Origin: Pseudonocardiaceae bacterium YIM PH 21723
Lineage (GTDB): Bacteria > Actinomycetota > Actinomycetes > Mycobacteriales > Pseudonocardiaceae
Assembly: GCA_003600225.1 (NCBI GenBank)
Contig: QZFT01000055.1
Coordinates: 1-51,499 of the forward strand
Reading direction: 5' to 3'
Length of the DNA: 51,499 bases
Below are positions 40,333-49,598 of this stretch, in pieces (the stretch's first letter is position 1; the number at the start of each line of letters is the position of its first letter). Both the position numbers and the translations under genes were made by a program. The notes beneath the pieces are model-generated. The model did not search any database and was not told the DNA's origin. It saw only the letters and a list, made by a program, of their open reading frames with translations.

Positions 40333-40930
40333 CGCCGACCAGGTCCGGGCCGAGCCGCCAGCCCAGCCGCTCATAGAGGCCTCGGCCGTCGGTGGTGGCA
40401 CCCAGCACGGCGCGGGTCGCCCCGGCGGCCGCGCCGAGCACCATCAGCTCGGCCATCAGCACGACCCCCAGACCGCGGCGCCGGTGCGCGGGCTCGGTCT
40501 CCACCATGTCCACCACCGCCACCTCGTCGTGCACGCCGACCGTCGCCCTGGCCGCCGGCTCGTCCACCCCGGTACGCAGGAGGGCCGTCCACACCGGGCC
40601 GTCCTGGCTGGTGACCAGGTGGTATCCGGCGGGCGGCGGCACCGGCGACGGCTCGCCGATGTCCCGGACCATCATGTGCTGCTCGTCCTCCAGTTCCCAG
40701 GACTCGCTCAACGCATCGACGACATGCGCCCTGGACCCGATCACCTTGAGCCAGGTTCCCGGTTCGGTGAGCTCGGCCTGCCGCCGGGCCACGGTGTCCA
40801 CGCCCGCGAGGACGTACCTCGTCCGGTCCGGCAACTGGATCCGGTATCCGTCCGATAGCCGCACGGGCGACTGTGCTCCACGACACAATGCCCAGCCGTG
40901 CACCCAGTCTTCGATCAATCCCCAGTACAT
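40319..40930 (-). CDS. GNAT acetyltransferase
   Basis: A 203-residue protein whose second half is a GNAT domain: VAVVDMVETEPAHRRRGLGVVLMAELMVLGA carries the acetyl-CoA pyrophosphate loop (RRRGLG), and GATRAVLGATTDGRGLYERLGW is the closing alpha4 segment. The first half (YWGLIEDWVHGWALCRGAQS and onward) is a separate domain common to a group of actinobacterial GNATs and may recognise the acceptor. Substrate unknown. Confidence 0.88.
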   Translation of the reverse strand: MYWGLIEDWVHGWALCRGAQSPVRLSDGYRIQLPDRTRYVLAGVDTVARRQAELTEPGTWLKVIGSRAHVVDALSESWELEDEQHMMVRDIGEPSPVPPPAGYHLVTSQDGPVWTALLRTGVDEPAARATVGVHDEVAVVDMVETEPAHRRRGLGVVLMAELMVLGAAAGATRAVLGATTDGRGLYERLGWRLGPDLVGARRR

Positions 40931-41048
40931 GTTCGATCACGTTTCCTGGGTCTTCGCAGGTCGTCAAGGGCATAGCTGAGCGGTTCGGTCAAGGTAACTG
41001 AATGCTCCTCACATACCCGCTGGCCTGTAGTTGGCTTACGCTCGTGAG

Positions 41049-42053
41049 GTGACGCAGAGCAGCACGGGTTGGTCCGAGGAGCTCAGCCGGGTCCGCTTCC
41101 ACGTGGTCACCGGAAAGGGCGGCACCGGTAAGACCACGGTGGCGGCCGCGCTGGCGCTCGCCCTGGCAGGCAAGGGCCGCAAGGTCCTGCTGATCGAGGT
41201 CGAGGGGCGTCAGGGCATCGCCCAGCTCTTCGACCACGCACCGCTGCCCTATGACGAGGTGCGCATCGCCGCGGCTCGCAACGGTGGCAGCCTGCACGCG
41301 CTGGCCATCGACACCGAGGCCGCGCTGCTGGAGTTCCTGGCCATGTTCTACAACCTGGGCTTCGCCGGGAAGACGCTGAAGCGGATGGGCGCCATCGACT
41401 TCGCCACGACCCTGGCCCCCGGGCTGCGGGACGTGATCCTCACCGGCAAGGCCAAGGAGTGCGTCAACCGCACCGACAAGTCCGGGCGGCACGAGTACGA
41501 CGCCGTCGTCCTGGATGCCCCGCCGACCGGCCGGGTCGTACAGTTCCTGGACGTCAACCGGGCCCTCGCCGACCTGGCGAAGGTCGGCCCGGTGCGCGGG
41601 CACAGCGAGAGCGTGGTGAAGCTGGTGCACTCGCCGTTCACCGTGGTCCACCTGGTCACGCTGCTGGAGGAGATGCCGGTCCGGGAGACCCTGGACGCGG
41701 TGGCCGAGCTGGACTCGGCGGACATCCGCCCCGGAGTGGTGATCGCCAACCGGGTGCACCCCAACCGGCTGCCCGCCCGCTCGGTGGCGGCCGCGGCCGA
41801 CGGCCGGGTGGACGGTTCGCGGCTGCGGGCCGGCCTGGAGTCCGCCGGGCTGAAGCTGGACTCGGACAACCTGGACGGCCTGGTCGAGGAGACCATCGAG
41901 CACGCGATCCGGGTGCAGCTGCAGGAAGGCGCGCAGCAGCAGCTGGACGAGGCCCGCCTCCCGGTGCTGCGGCTGGAGGACCTGACCCACGGGGTGGACA
42001 CCGCCGCCCTCTACGAACTCGCCGAGGCCCTCGACGAGCAGGGAGTGCGCTGA
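41049..42053 (+). CDS. Get3/ArsA-like ATPase 1 (Rv3679-like)
   Basis: A 334-residue P-loop ATPase of the ArsA/Get3 group. The deviant Walker A is VVTGKGGTGKTTVAAALALAL, with the signature Lys before the GTGKT. It is followed by LLIEVEGRQGIAQLF (A-prime/switch I) and YDAVVLDAPPTGRVVQFLDV (switch II, DAPPTG). The GTG at 41049 is chosen because the frame before it lacks homology. In M. tuberculosis the Rv3679-Rv3680 pair acts as a complex tied to resistance to toxic metabolites. It shares one base with the next gene (TGATG), so the two subunits should be made in equal amounts. Confidence 0.93.
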   Translation: MTQSSTGWSEELSRVRFHVVTGKGGTGKTTVAAALALALAGKGRKVLLIEVEGRQGIAQLFDHAPLPYDEVRIAAARNGGSLHALAIDTEAALLEFLAMFYNLGFAGKTLKRMGAIDFATTLAPGLRDVILTGKAKECVNRTDKSGRHEYDAVVLDAPPTGRVVQFLDVNRALADLAKVGPVRGHSESVVKLVHSPFTVVHLVTLLEEMPVRETLDAVAELDSADIRPGVVIANRVHPNRLPARSVAAAADGRVDGSRLRAGLESAGLKLDSDNLDGLVEETIEHAIRVQLQEGAQQQLDEARLPVLRLEDLTHGVDTAALYELAEALDEQGVR

Positions 42054-43165
42054 TGCCGTCGCTGCTGGATATCGACGCGCTGATCGACGACGCGAACACC
42101 AAGATCGTGGTGTGTTGCGGCTCCGGTGGCGTCGGCAAGACCACCACCGCCGCCTCGCTGGCGGTCCGGGCGGCCAACCGCGGCCGCAAGGCCGTGGTGA
42201 TGACCATCGACCCGGCGCGCAGGCTGGCCCAGTCGCTGGGCCTGCGGGAGCTGTCCAACCAGCCGACCCGGGTCGACGTGGACGAGTTCCGGCCCACCGG
42301 CGAGCTGGCCGCGATGATGCTGGACATGCGGCGCACCTTCGACGACATGGTGCTCCAGCACGCGGGCCCGGAGCGGGCCAAGGCGATCTTCGCCAACACC
42401 GTCTACCAGACCATCGCCAGCTCGTTCTCCGGAACGCAGGAGTACATGGCGATGGAGAAGCTGGGGCAGCTGTCCGCCTCCGGCGACTGGGACCTGATCA
42501 TCGTGGACACCCCGCCCAGCCGGAACGCGCTGGACTTCCTGGACGCGCCGCAGCGCATGTCCAGCGTGCTGGACGGCCGGGTGATGCGGATGCTGTCCGC
42601 GCCGGCCAAGGCCACCGGCATCACCAAGCTGTTCGGCGCCGGGTTCAACCTGTTCACCAAGGCCATCTCGGCGGTCATCGGCGGGCAGCTGATGACCGAC
42701 CTGTCCGCCTTCGTGCAGGCCTTCGACTCGATGTTCGGCGGTTTCAAGGAACGCGCCGACGCGACCTTCCGGCTGCTGTCCTCCCCGGGCACCGCGTTCC
42801 TGGTGGTCGCCGCGCCGGAACCGGACGCGTTGCGAGAGGCCTCGTACTTCTGCCAGCGGCTGATCAAGGACGACATGCCGCTGGCCGGGCTGGTGCTGAA
42901 CCGCACCCACCCGGTGCTCGCCGAACTGCCCGGCGCCAGGGCCACGGCCATCGCCGACGAGATGTCCGGTTCGCCCCTCGCCCAGGCCGTGCTGCGGCTG
43001 CACGCCGACCGGGTCGCCGTCGCCGAGCGGGAGAAGAGGCTGCTGGCCAGGTTCACCATGGCCCACCCGTCGGTGGCGTTGGTCGGCGTACCCGCGCTGC
43101 CCGCCGATGTGCACGACATCGACGGGCTGCTGATCGTCGGCGATCGACTGGCCGGTAAGGGCTAG
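42053..43165 (+). CDS. Get3/ArsA-like ATPase 2 (Rv3680-like)
   Basis: A 370-residue partner ATPase. Walker A reads VVCCGSGGVGKTTTAASLAV, where the first lysine of the deviant motif is replaced by serine (GSGGVGKT), so it may hydrolyse ATP differently from its partner. MTIDPARRLAQSLGL and WDLIIVDTPPSRNALDFLDA are switch regions. A long central helical segment (GTQEYMAMEKLGQLSASG, TKLFGAGFNLFTKAISAVIG) corresponds to the client-binding part. The 3' end overlaps the convergent whiB4 gene by four bases. Confidence 0.93.
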   Translation: MPSLLDIDALIDDANTKIVVCCGSGGVGKTTTAASLAVRAANRGRKAVVMTIDPARRLAQSLGLRELSNQPTRVDVDEFRPTGELAAMMLDMRRTFDDMVLQHAGPERAKAIFANTVYQTIASSFSGTQEYMAMEKLGQLSASGDWDLIIVDTPPSRNALDFLDAPQRMSSVLDGRVMRMLSAPAKATGITKLFGAGFNLFTKAISAVIGGQLMTDLSAFVQAFDSMFGGFKERADATFRLLSSPGTAFLVVAAPEPDALREASYFCQRLIKDDMPLAGLVLNRTHPVLAELPGARATAIADEMSGSPLAQAVLRLHADRVAVAEREKRLLARFTMAHPSVALVGVPALPADVHDIDGLLIVGDRLAGKG

Positions 43166-43446
43166 CCGGCGATCGCTTCGGCGAGTTGTGGCTGGCGAAG
43201 CACATCGAGCCACGAGCCGACCTCAGGGCGCTGTTTCAGCAACGCCCGGCGCTCGCGTTCGGTCATACCGCCCCAGACACCGAACTCGATTCTGTTGTCG
43301 AGTGCCTCGGCGAGACACTCGGCGCGAACCGGGCAGCCACGGCAGATTCCCCGTGCTTCCCGCTGCTCCGCACCTCGTACGAAAAGCCGGTCTGGATCGC
43401 TGTCCCTGCAGGCGGCCGCCGGCCGCCACGCCCCAGGCTCGGACAT
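43162..43446 (-). CDS. whiB4: WhiB4-like iron-sulfur regulator
   Basis: A 94-residue Wbl protein. The [4Fe-4S] ligands are Cys13, Cys35, Cys38 and Cys44 (AAACRDSD and GICRGCPVRAEC). The tryptophan turn FGVWGGMTERERRAL precedes the basic C-terminal helix. WhiB4 senses oxygen and nitric oxide and controls redox genes in mycobacteria. The ATG at 43446 follows GGGGG; a GTG at 43500 would extend it by 18 residues. Divergent from ponA2 with a 203-base gap and overlapping the second ATPase at its 3' end. Confidence 0.93.
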   Translation of the reverse strand: MSEPGAWRPAAACRDSDPDRLFVRGAEQREARGICRGCPVRAECLAEALDNRIEFGVWGGMTERERRALLKQRPEVGSWLDVLRQPQLAEAIAG

Positions 43447-43649
43447 GTCGTCCCCCAATGCTCCTGTTCGTCCCGAACTACCGACAGGTGTTCCCGGCAC
43501 CGGCCGTCAAGGACGTTGACGGACTGTAGAGCCGTCCGGTTCCATCCTTGACAGCGGGGTTCGCTGTATACATCCAAATCCACCTGATCGTGGAACCGCG
43601 AGCGGATGGCTACCTGAACCACCTGAGTAGTTCCGCGTAGGCTGAGCGG

Positions 43650-46070
43650 GTGCCCCTACGTGACAACCTGCTTCGACTTGCCGGATTCTGCGTGCTGGCC
43701 GGGGTGTTGCTGGCCGGCATCATGTTCCCCTTTGTGGGTGGCGTCGCCGTGGCATCGAACAGGGCGAGCGACACGGTGAACAGCCTGTCCAGCGACCTGG
43801 CCACGACAGACCCGCCGCTGCTGACCACCATCCAGGACCGCGACGGCCAGACCATCGCGTATCTGTATGACCAGTACCGGATTCCCACGCCGAGCGACAA
43901 GATCTCGCAGGCGATGAAGGCGGCGCTGATCGCCATCGAGGACCGGCGCTTCTACGAGCACAAGGGCGTCGACTTCAAGGGCACGATGCGTGCGTTCTTC
44001 ACCAACCAGGTGGCCGGTGAGACCTCCCAGGGTGCGTCCACCATCACCCAGCAGTACGTGAAGAACTACCTGGTCCACGTGGTGAACAAGGGCAAGCTGC
44101 TGGAGCAGCAGAAGGCCACCGCGCCCTCCCCCGCGCGCAAGCTGCGGGAGATCCGGATCGCCCTGCAGCTGGAACAGAAGCTGTCCAAGGAGGAGATCCT
44201 CACCCGCTACCTGAACATCGTGCCATTCGGTAACGAGGTCTACGGCGTCGGCGCCGCAGCGCACAGCTACTTCAACACCACCGCGGACAAGCTGACCATC
44301 ACCCAGGCCGCACTGCTGGCCGGCATGGTGAACAGCCCCAGCTCGCTGGACCCCATCCAGCACCCACAGGCGGCCACCGAGCGCCGGAACCTGGTCATCG
44401 AGGAGATGTACCGGGCGGGCATGCTGGCCGGCAGCCAGGACGCGGCCAAGAAGACCGCCGACGCGGCGAAGTCCGAACCGCTGGGCGTGCAGGAGCTGCA
44501 CAAGCCGGAGGGCACCTGCCTCGGCGCGGGTACCCAGTTCGGCTTCTTCTGCCAGTACGTCGAGGACTACCTCACCAAGGTGGGCATCCCCGAGGAGCAG
44601 TTGCACTCGGGTGGCTACACGATCCGGACCACGCTGGACCCGAAGGTGTCCGCGGCCGCGAAGACCGCGACGGAGCAGATGGTGCCCCGGCTGACCCCCG
44701 GTGTCGCGAACGTGATGCCGGTGATCGTGCCCGGCAAGCAGCGGCATGAGGTGGTGGCCCTGGCCGCCAACCGGGACTACGGCCTGAATCCGGAGAAGGG
44801 GCAGACCACCTACCGGATGCCGGACGGCATCTCCAACCAGTTCGGCGCGGGCTCCACCTACAAGATCTTCACCTCGGCCGCGGCCCTGGAAAAGGGTCTG
44901 GGGATCAACAACGTCATCCAGACTCCCGGCAGCTACACCTCCGGTGTCTTCCGCAACGGCAACGGCTCCGGCTACACGGTGAAGAACGCCTCGGCCGCCT
45001 ACCCGGGGTCGATGACCTTGCAGAAGGCGCTCGCCACCTCGCCGAACACCGGATTCGTCATCCTGGAAGAAAAAGTCGGCATCGAGAACGTGCTGAAGAT
45101 GGCCCAGCGGCTGGGCATGCGCGACACGATGGCCAACAACGCCGCGGGCCGCAGGCCGAATCCCGAGTCCGAGCAGGGGAACCTCAAGGTTCCGCAGATC
45201 GAGCAGTTCAACAACATCTTCGGTGGCTCGTTCACGCTGAGCCCGGTCGCCACCAGCCCGCTGGAGCTGGCCAACGTGATGGCCACGCTGATGAGCGGCG
45301 GAAAGTGGTGCCCGCCGACCCCGATCCTGTCGATCACCGACCGCGACGGGAAGCCGATCTCGATCAGCGAGCAGCCCTGTGAGCAGGCGGTGAGCGAGGG
45401 CCTGGCGAACACGCTGATCACCGGGCTGAGCCAGGACGACCAGCCGGGCGGTACCGCGGCAGCGGCCGCCAAGAACGCGAACTGGACCCGGCCGATGGCC
45501 GGTAAGTCCGGTACCACGGAGACCCACCAGTCGTCCGCCTTCGTCGGCGGCACCCCGCAGTACGTCGCCTCGGTCGAGACCTGGGCGGACGGCCGCAACC
45601 CGACGGGTGTCTGCGTCGGACCGCCGGTCCGGGTGTGCGGTGGCGGCGACATCTACGGTGGCACGGTGCCCGCCGCGACCTGGTTCTCGGCCATGAACGC
45701 CATCCACGCCGGGTTGCCGCCCAGCCCGCTACCGCCGACCGATCCGCGTTATGTGGACGGCGGCTCCAGCGTGCAGGTGCCCGACGTGGTCGGCCTCGGC
45801 GAGAACGACGCCAAGGCCAAGCTGGAGGGCGCCGGGTACAAGGTGAAGTCGGCGGTCCAGAACAACGTGCAGCCCAGGGGCACCGTCGTCAACCAGACCC
45901 CCCGGGGCACCGCGTTGCCCGGCGAGACGATCACCATCTACGTGAGCAGCGGTTACGTGCCGCCACCGGCGCCGGGCACCTCATCGGAGGCTCCGCCCGC
46001 GCCGCCGGGCACACCGCCGACCGGCCCGCCGCCGGGTAACGGCCCACCGGGCCGAGAACCGAACAGATAG
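43650..46070 (+). CDS. ponA2: Bifunctional class A penicillin-binding protein PonA2
   Basis: Peptidoglycan polymerase and crosslinker, 806 residues. In order: one membrane span (LAGFCVLAGVLLAGIMFPFV); glycosyltransferase-51 domain with Glu97 in IEDRRFYEHKGVDFKG and QGASTITQQYVKN; transpeptidase with Ser402 (STYK), Ser464 (SPN) and Lys619 (KSGT); one PASTA domain (VQVPDVVGLGENDAKAKLEG); and a Pro-rich tail. PonA2 is linked to stress survival in mycobacteria. GTG start. A U-rich terminator follows. MarP-like proteases in the same window may act on the same wall machinery. Confidence 0.97.
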   Translation: MPLRDNLLRLAGFCVLAGVLLAGIMFPFVGGVAVASNRASDTVNSLSSDLATTDPPLLTTIQDRDGQTIAYLYDQYRIPTPSDKISQAMKAALIAIEDRRFYEHKGVDFKGTMRAFFTNQVAGETSQGASTITQQYVKNYLVHVVNKGKLLEQQKATAPSPARKLREIRIALQLEQKLSKEEILTRYLNIVPFGNEVYGVGAAAHSYFNTTADKLTITQAALLAGMVNSPSSLDPIQHPQAATERRNLVIEEMYRAGMLAGSQDAAKKTADAAKSEPLGVQELHKPEGTCLGAGTQFGFFCQYVEDYLTKVGIPEEQLHSGGYTIRTTLDPKVSAAAKTATEQMVPRLTPGVANVMPVIVPGKQRHEVVALAANRDYGLNPEKGQTTYRMPDGISNQFGAGSTYKIFTSAAALEKGLGINNVIQTPGSYTSGVFRNGNGSGYTVKNASAAYPGSMTLQKALATSPNTGFVILEEKVGIENVLKMAQRLGMRDTMANNAAGRRPNPESEQGNLKVPQIEQFNNIFGGSFTLSPVATSPLELANVMATLMSGGKWCPPTPILSITDRDGKPISISEQPCEQAVSEGLANTLITGLSQDDQPGGTAAAAAKNANWTRPMAGKSGTTETHQSSAFVGGTPQYVASVETWADGRNPTGVCVGPPVRVCGGGDIYGGTVPAATWFSAMNAIHAGLPPSPLPPTDPRYVDGGSSVQVPDVVGLGENDAKAKLEGAGYKVKSAVQNNVQPRGTVVNQTPRGTALPGETITIYVSSGYVPPPAPGTSSEAPPAPPGTPPTGPPPGNGPPGREPNR

Positions 46071-46075
46071 CTGAA

Positions 46076-46104
46076 GGGCTCCCGGCCAGTGCGGCCGGGA
46101 GCCC
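46076..46104 (+). terminator. Terminator after ponA2
   Basis: GGGCTCCCGGCC and GGCCGGGAGCCC form a 12-bp stem with an AGTGC loop, followed by TGTTCTTT. Confidence 0.85.
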
Positions 46105-46232
46105 TGTTCTTTCCGGTCAGATCGGGGGAATCTGTGACAGCGGGCAACGACTCGCCACGCGCATGGCGGACCGGGAACTCGCCGAGGGGTCGGTGCTGCG
46201 ATTCCGGGCCGAGCGGACGACGGCGACCGGAC

Positions 46233-46703
46233 TCAGCCCGCGAGCGCGGTGCGCACGGCGGCGGCGACCCGGCCACCCTCGGCGCGACCGGCAACGGCGG
46301 CGTTGGCGGCCTTCATGACCTGGCCCATCTGCTTCTGGCCCGGCTTCTCCCCCAGCTGGGCGGTCAGCTCGGCGACGGCCTTGCCCACCAGGTCGGCCAG
46401 CTCGGCGTCGTCCAGCTGCTTGGGCAGGTAGGCGTTCAGCAGCTCTCCCTCGGCCTGCTCGGTGGCGGCCTGCTCGGTGCGACCGGCGCCGGCGAAGGCC
46501 TCGGCGGCCTCCTTGCGCTTCTTCACCTCGCGGGTCAGCACCTTCTGCACCTCGGCGTCGGTGAGCTCCCGCGCCTCCTTGCCGGCGACCTCTTCGACGT
46601 TGATCGCGGCGAGCGCCATCCGCAGCGTGCCGGAGCGGAGCTTGTCCTGCGCCTTGATCGCCACGTTCAGGTCCGCGCGCAGGGTGTCCTTCAGCTGTGC
46701 CAT
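46233..46703 (-). CDS. GatB/YqeY-domain protein
   Basis: A 156-residue YqeY-family protein: MAQLKDTLRADLNVAIKAQD, LRSGTLRMALAAINVEEVAG, QKVLTREVKKRKEAAEAFAG, LNAYLPKQLDDAELADLVGK and GQKQMGQVMKAANAAVAG. The domain resembles the tRNA-binding tail of the GatB amidotransferase subunit; the stand-alone form has an unclear role, perhaps in tRNA recognition. ATG start with no visible strong ribosome-binding site. It is divergent from the metallophosphoesterase gene. Confidence 0.92.
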   Translation of the reverse strand: MAQLKDTLRADLNVAIKAQDKLRSGTLRMALAAINVEEVAGKEARELTDAEVQKVLTREVKKRKEAAEAFAGAGRTEQAATEQAEGELLNAYLPKQLDDAELADLVGKAVAELTAQLGEKPGQKQMGQVMKAANAAVAGRAEGGRVAAAVRTALAG

Positions 46704-46772
46704 AGCCGCAGACATTACCCACTGGCCAGACCACGCCTCCACCGAGATATGGGCTGCAACTAGGCTGGAGGC

Positions 46773-47729
46773 ATGAACAACCTCGGTCGATTCCTGCTCG
46801 GCGCCACCGCAGTCGGCGCTGCCACCCTTGGCTACGCGGCGGGTATCGAGCGACGGAAGTGGACGCTGCGGCAGGCCACCCTGCCGGTGCTCCCGGACGG
46901 TGCGGCGCCGCTGCGCATCCTGCACATCTCCGACCTGCACATGCTGCCCGGCCAGCTGTCCAAGCAGCGGTGGGTGGCCAAACTGGCCGAGCTGCAGCCG
47001 GACCTGGTGGTCAACACCGGCGACAACCTGGCGCACATGAAGGCCGTGCCCTCGGTGATCCGCGCACTGGACCCGCTGCTCGACTTCCCCGGCGTGTTCG
47101 TCTTCGGCAGCAACGACTACTACGCGCCGAAGCCGAAGAACCCGGCCCGCTACCTGGTGCCCAGCAACAAGCGGGTGCACGGCATCAAGCTGCCCTGGCA
47201 GGACCTGCGCGCGGCGATGACCGAGCGCGGCTGGCTGGACCTGACCCACATGCGCAGGCTGGTCGACGTCTCCGGCCGCACCGTGGCCGCGGCGGGCGTC
47301 GACGACCCGCACCTGAAGCGGGACCGCTACGACCAGATCGCCGGCCAGCCCGACCCGCGCGCCGACCTGCGGCTGGGCGTCACCCACTCCCCGGAGCCCT
47401 GGGTGCTGGACTCCTTCGCCCAGGACGGCTACGACCTCGTGCTGGCCGGCCACACCCACGGCGGTCAGCTGTGCGTGCCCGGCTACGGCGCGCTGGTCAC
47501 CAACTGCGGCCTGGACCGCAGCCGGGCCAAGGGACCGTCCCGCTGGGGCAGCCGGATGTGGCTGCACGTCTCGGCCGGCCTGGGTACCTCGCCCTACGCC
47601 CCGGTGCGCTTCGCCTGCCCGCCGGAGGCCAGCCTGCTGACCCTGGTTCCACGCACCGCAGACGTGGCCCCACGTGCGGAAATGTCCAACCAGGGGGCCC
47701 GATTCGGAGCTGGCGCAGACATCAGTTAA
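46773..47729 (+). CDS. Membrane-associated metallophosphoesterase (Rv3683-like)
   Basis: A 318-residue calcineurin-type phosphoesterase with an N-terminal hydrophobic segment (RFLLGATAVGAATLGYAAG). Metal-ligand motifs are in order: ISDLHMLPG, NTGDNLAHM, GSNDYYAPK (in place of GNHD), VTHSPEPW and LAGHTHGGQ. The GNHD to GSND change is common in the YkuE/YaeI branch, which acts on phospholipid-type phosphodiesters or phosphoesters. The substrate is unknown. Located upstream of the tRNA-Pro gene. Confidence 0.9.
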   Translation: MNNLGRFLLGATAVGAATLGYAAGIERRKWTLRQATLPVLPDGAAPLRILHISDLHMLPGQLSKQRWVAKLAELQPDLVVNTGDNLAHMKAVPSVIRALDPLLDFPGVFVFGSNDYYAPKPKNPARYLVPSNKRVHGIKLPWQDLRAAMTERGWLDLTHMRRLVDVSGRTVAAAGVDDPHLKRDRYDQIAGQPDPRADLRLGVTHSPEPWVLDSFAQDGYDLVLAGHTHGGQLCVPGYGALVTNCGLDRSRAKGPSRWGSRMWLHVSAGLGTSPYAPVRFACPPEASLLTLVPRTADVAPRAEMSNQGARFGAGADIS

Positions 47730-47746
47730 GCTAGTCTCGTTCCAAT

Positions 47747-47820
<74 letters not shown>

Positions 47821-47834
47821 CGTAAGAGGTGGGA

Positions 47835-47867
47835 GAGGCCCATCGGCAGAAAGCGCCGATGGGCCTC
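47835..47867 (+). terminator. Terminator after tRNA-Pro
   Basis: GAGGCCCATCGGC pairs with GCCGATGGGCCTC (13-bp stem, 7-nt loop), followed by TTTCGTTGT. Confidence 0.9.
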
Positions 47868-47880
47868 TTTCGTTGTGCCT

Positions 47881-48020
47881 TCTGGGGCTCTCGCCCCAGA
47901 CCCCAAGGCAGGGCGGGCTCCGCCCCCCTGCACCCCCCGTTGCGGCATTGCTTCGCTTGCCGCCTCTCTTTTCGGGGTTGGGTCTGGTGGCTGGGGACTT
48001 CGCTTCGCTCGTCCTTGGTT
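47881..48020. repeat. GC-rich palindromic intergenic block
   Basis: Short hairpins in series: TGGGGC/GCCCCA at 47883-47898 and GGGCGG/CCGCCC at 47911-47925, then TGCTTCGCTTGCCGCC and CTTCGCTTCGCTCG strings. This type of block is familiar as an intergenic repeat in actinobacterial genomes. The small open frames across it are not genes. Confidence 0.5.
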
Positions 48021-48023
48021 TGG

Positions 48024-48773
48024 TCAGGGTTGGTGGACGACGGTGGCGACGGGTTCGTTCTCTAGGTCGCTGAGGAAGCCGTTGGCTACCGTGCGGACGG
48101 CGTAGTCGTAGTTGCGGTTGCCCTCGGGGGCACGGGGGTTCAGCTTGCCGATGTACTGGAGGGTCTCCGGGGTGACCAGGTGGTACTGGTTGTGGAAGAT
48201 CCAGGCGTCTACCTCGCTCTGGTAGTACGAGCTGCCGACCCGCACCTGGTACTGCTGCACCGCACCGGAGGCCGGCTGCCAGTTGACCGTCGCCTCGTTG
48301 GCGCCGGTCTGCGTGGCGGTCAGCCCGGCGGGGCGGGCGGCGGGAACCTTGGGGAGGGTGGCGGCTTCCCGCTGGACTCCGTCGTTCCGCCGGGGCATCG
48401 TGTGGTCGTAGCCCGGCCGCAGCCTGCCGATCACCTGGATCTTCGTCAGGGTCTCGCCGGACTTGGCCGCTTCACACGCGTTGACCTGGTAGACGGTCCG
48501 GGTGCCGGCCGGCATCTTCACGAGTTCCTCGCGCGCCTTGATGGGCAGGTCGCGCTGCCGGCTGAGGCCGAGGGCACCGGAGAACGTGCCTTCCACCGAG
48601 TACTGATAACTACTCGGCCCGCTGAACACCGCCTGGTAGCGGCAGCCGTCCACCGTCGCCACGACATCGGTCACCGAACCGTGCGGATTGGCGGCACCGG
48701 CGGGCGCCGCGGCCATGATCGGGGCGGCGACGAGTGCGCACAGCAGCATCAGCTTCGAGATCGCTCTGCTCAA
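48024..48773 (-). CDS. Secreted protein with a fibronectin type III-like domain
   Basis: A 249-residue exported protein: signal peptide KLMLLCALVAAPIMAAAPAGA with predicted cleavage near AGA-AN. The N-terminal half has two cysteines (VDGCRYQAVF and VYQVNACEAAKS). The C-terminal half, PAGLTATQTGANEATVNWQP through YQVRVGSSYYQSEV to YDYAVRTVANGF, has the Trp and Tyr spacing of a fibronectin-III fold. No enzymatic motif. It may bind surfaces or other envelope components. Confidence 0.75.
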   Translation of the reverse strand: MSRAISKLMLLCALVAAPIMAAAPAGAANPHGSVTDVVATVDGCRYQAVFSGPSSYQYSVEGTFSGALGLSRQRDLPIKAREELVKMPAGTRTVYQVNACEAAKSGETLTKIQVIGRLRPGYDHTMPRRNDGVQREAATLPKVPAARPAGLTATQTGANEATVNWQPASGAVQQYQVRVGSSYYQSEVDAWIFHNQYHLVTPETLQYIGKLNPRAPEGNRNYDYAVRTVANGFLSDLENEPVATVVHQP

Positions 48774-49070
48774 GGTAGGCAGCCTTTCCAGTCATCTGCT
48801 TTACATTGGCTTCACCTCTATAACGAATAAGACGCGGCCTTCGACCCAATGATCCGCACAAAACGCGCGCCCGACGGGATATCGCGTGCGACGCATATAA
48901 GCCCGCTATGTGGACCAAGGGGTGCAACAGAAATCGGGCATTAGGTGACACTCGAATGGGAACTGTGGCGTAAATCGGTGCCGAACAAGCCATGGCGGCT
49001 AGTGCATCCGAGTGGGCGCTGCCACGATTGGGTGAAGACGAGGACCCTGCACCCTGCCGTTTGGAGCATC

Positions 49071-49598
49071 ATGGGCCGGCACCACATGGCGCAGCCGACA
49101 GGCTTCACGCCCTACGCACTCGTGGACGCCTGGACCGCGCAGCGATTTCTCGCCGGATTCCAGTCCCACCATGACTCGATCGAGAACGTGGAGCTGCACT
49201 TCGGCCGCCTGGAGGCCTGGGAGACCGAGTACGTGCAGGTGATGTCCGCGCACATCAAGTCGGCCGGCCTGCGGCTCAAGCTGTACACCTGCCTGGTCCA
49301 GTTCGGTTTCGTGGACAACGTCGCCATCCTGCGACCGGACATCCAGCTGCGATCCGTCCCCGCCCTGCCCTCGTCCACCCGCAAGGTGGAGCTCCGGGTC
49401 GACCGCCGGCCGGTCTCCTTCCACGTGTGGGAACGGCCGAACCAGTGGGTGGCCACCGGCGGGGTGCGCGACACCGCCATCCTGCTCACCGGCGGCGGCC
49501 TGCCGGTCGACGAACTGAAACTGGCCGGTGTCAAGGACATCACCGACTACCCGCAGCCGTGGCAACAGCAGGGACTTCGGGCAGTATCTATGCAGTGA
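49071..49598 (+). CDS. Conserved protein of unknown function upstream of the S9 peptidase
   Basis: About 175 residues starting GRHHMAQPTGFTPYALVDAW. The ATG at 49071 has TTGGAG upstream; the ATG at 49086 is an alternative, and the longer frame from 48945 is unlikely. The protein appears alpha/beta, with FGRLEAWETEYVQVMSAHIK, LKLYTCLVQFGFVDNVAILR and SFHVWERPNQWVATGG as notable segments. No signal peptide or membrane span. The stop overlaps the peptidase start by four bases (GTGA), so they are coupled and may act together. Confidence 0.65.
   Translation: MGRHHMAQPTGFTPYALVDAWTAQRFLAGFQSHHDSIENVELHFGRLEAWETEYVQVMSAHIKSAGLRLKLYTCLVQFGFVDNVAILRPDIQLRSVPALPSSTRKVELRVDRRPVSFHVWERPNQWVATGGVRDTAILLTGGGLPVDELKLAGVKDITDYPQPWQQQGLRAVSMQ

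Noticed and set aside
43656-45707. 683-codon minus-strand frame over ponA2
   Set aside because: Antisense shadow of a gene with complete glycosyltransferase and transpeptidase motifs.
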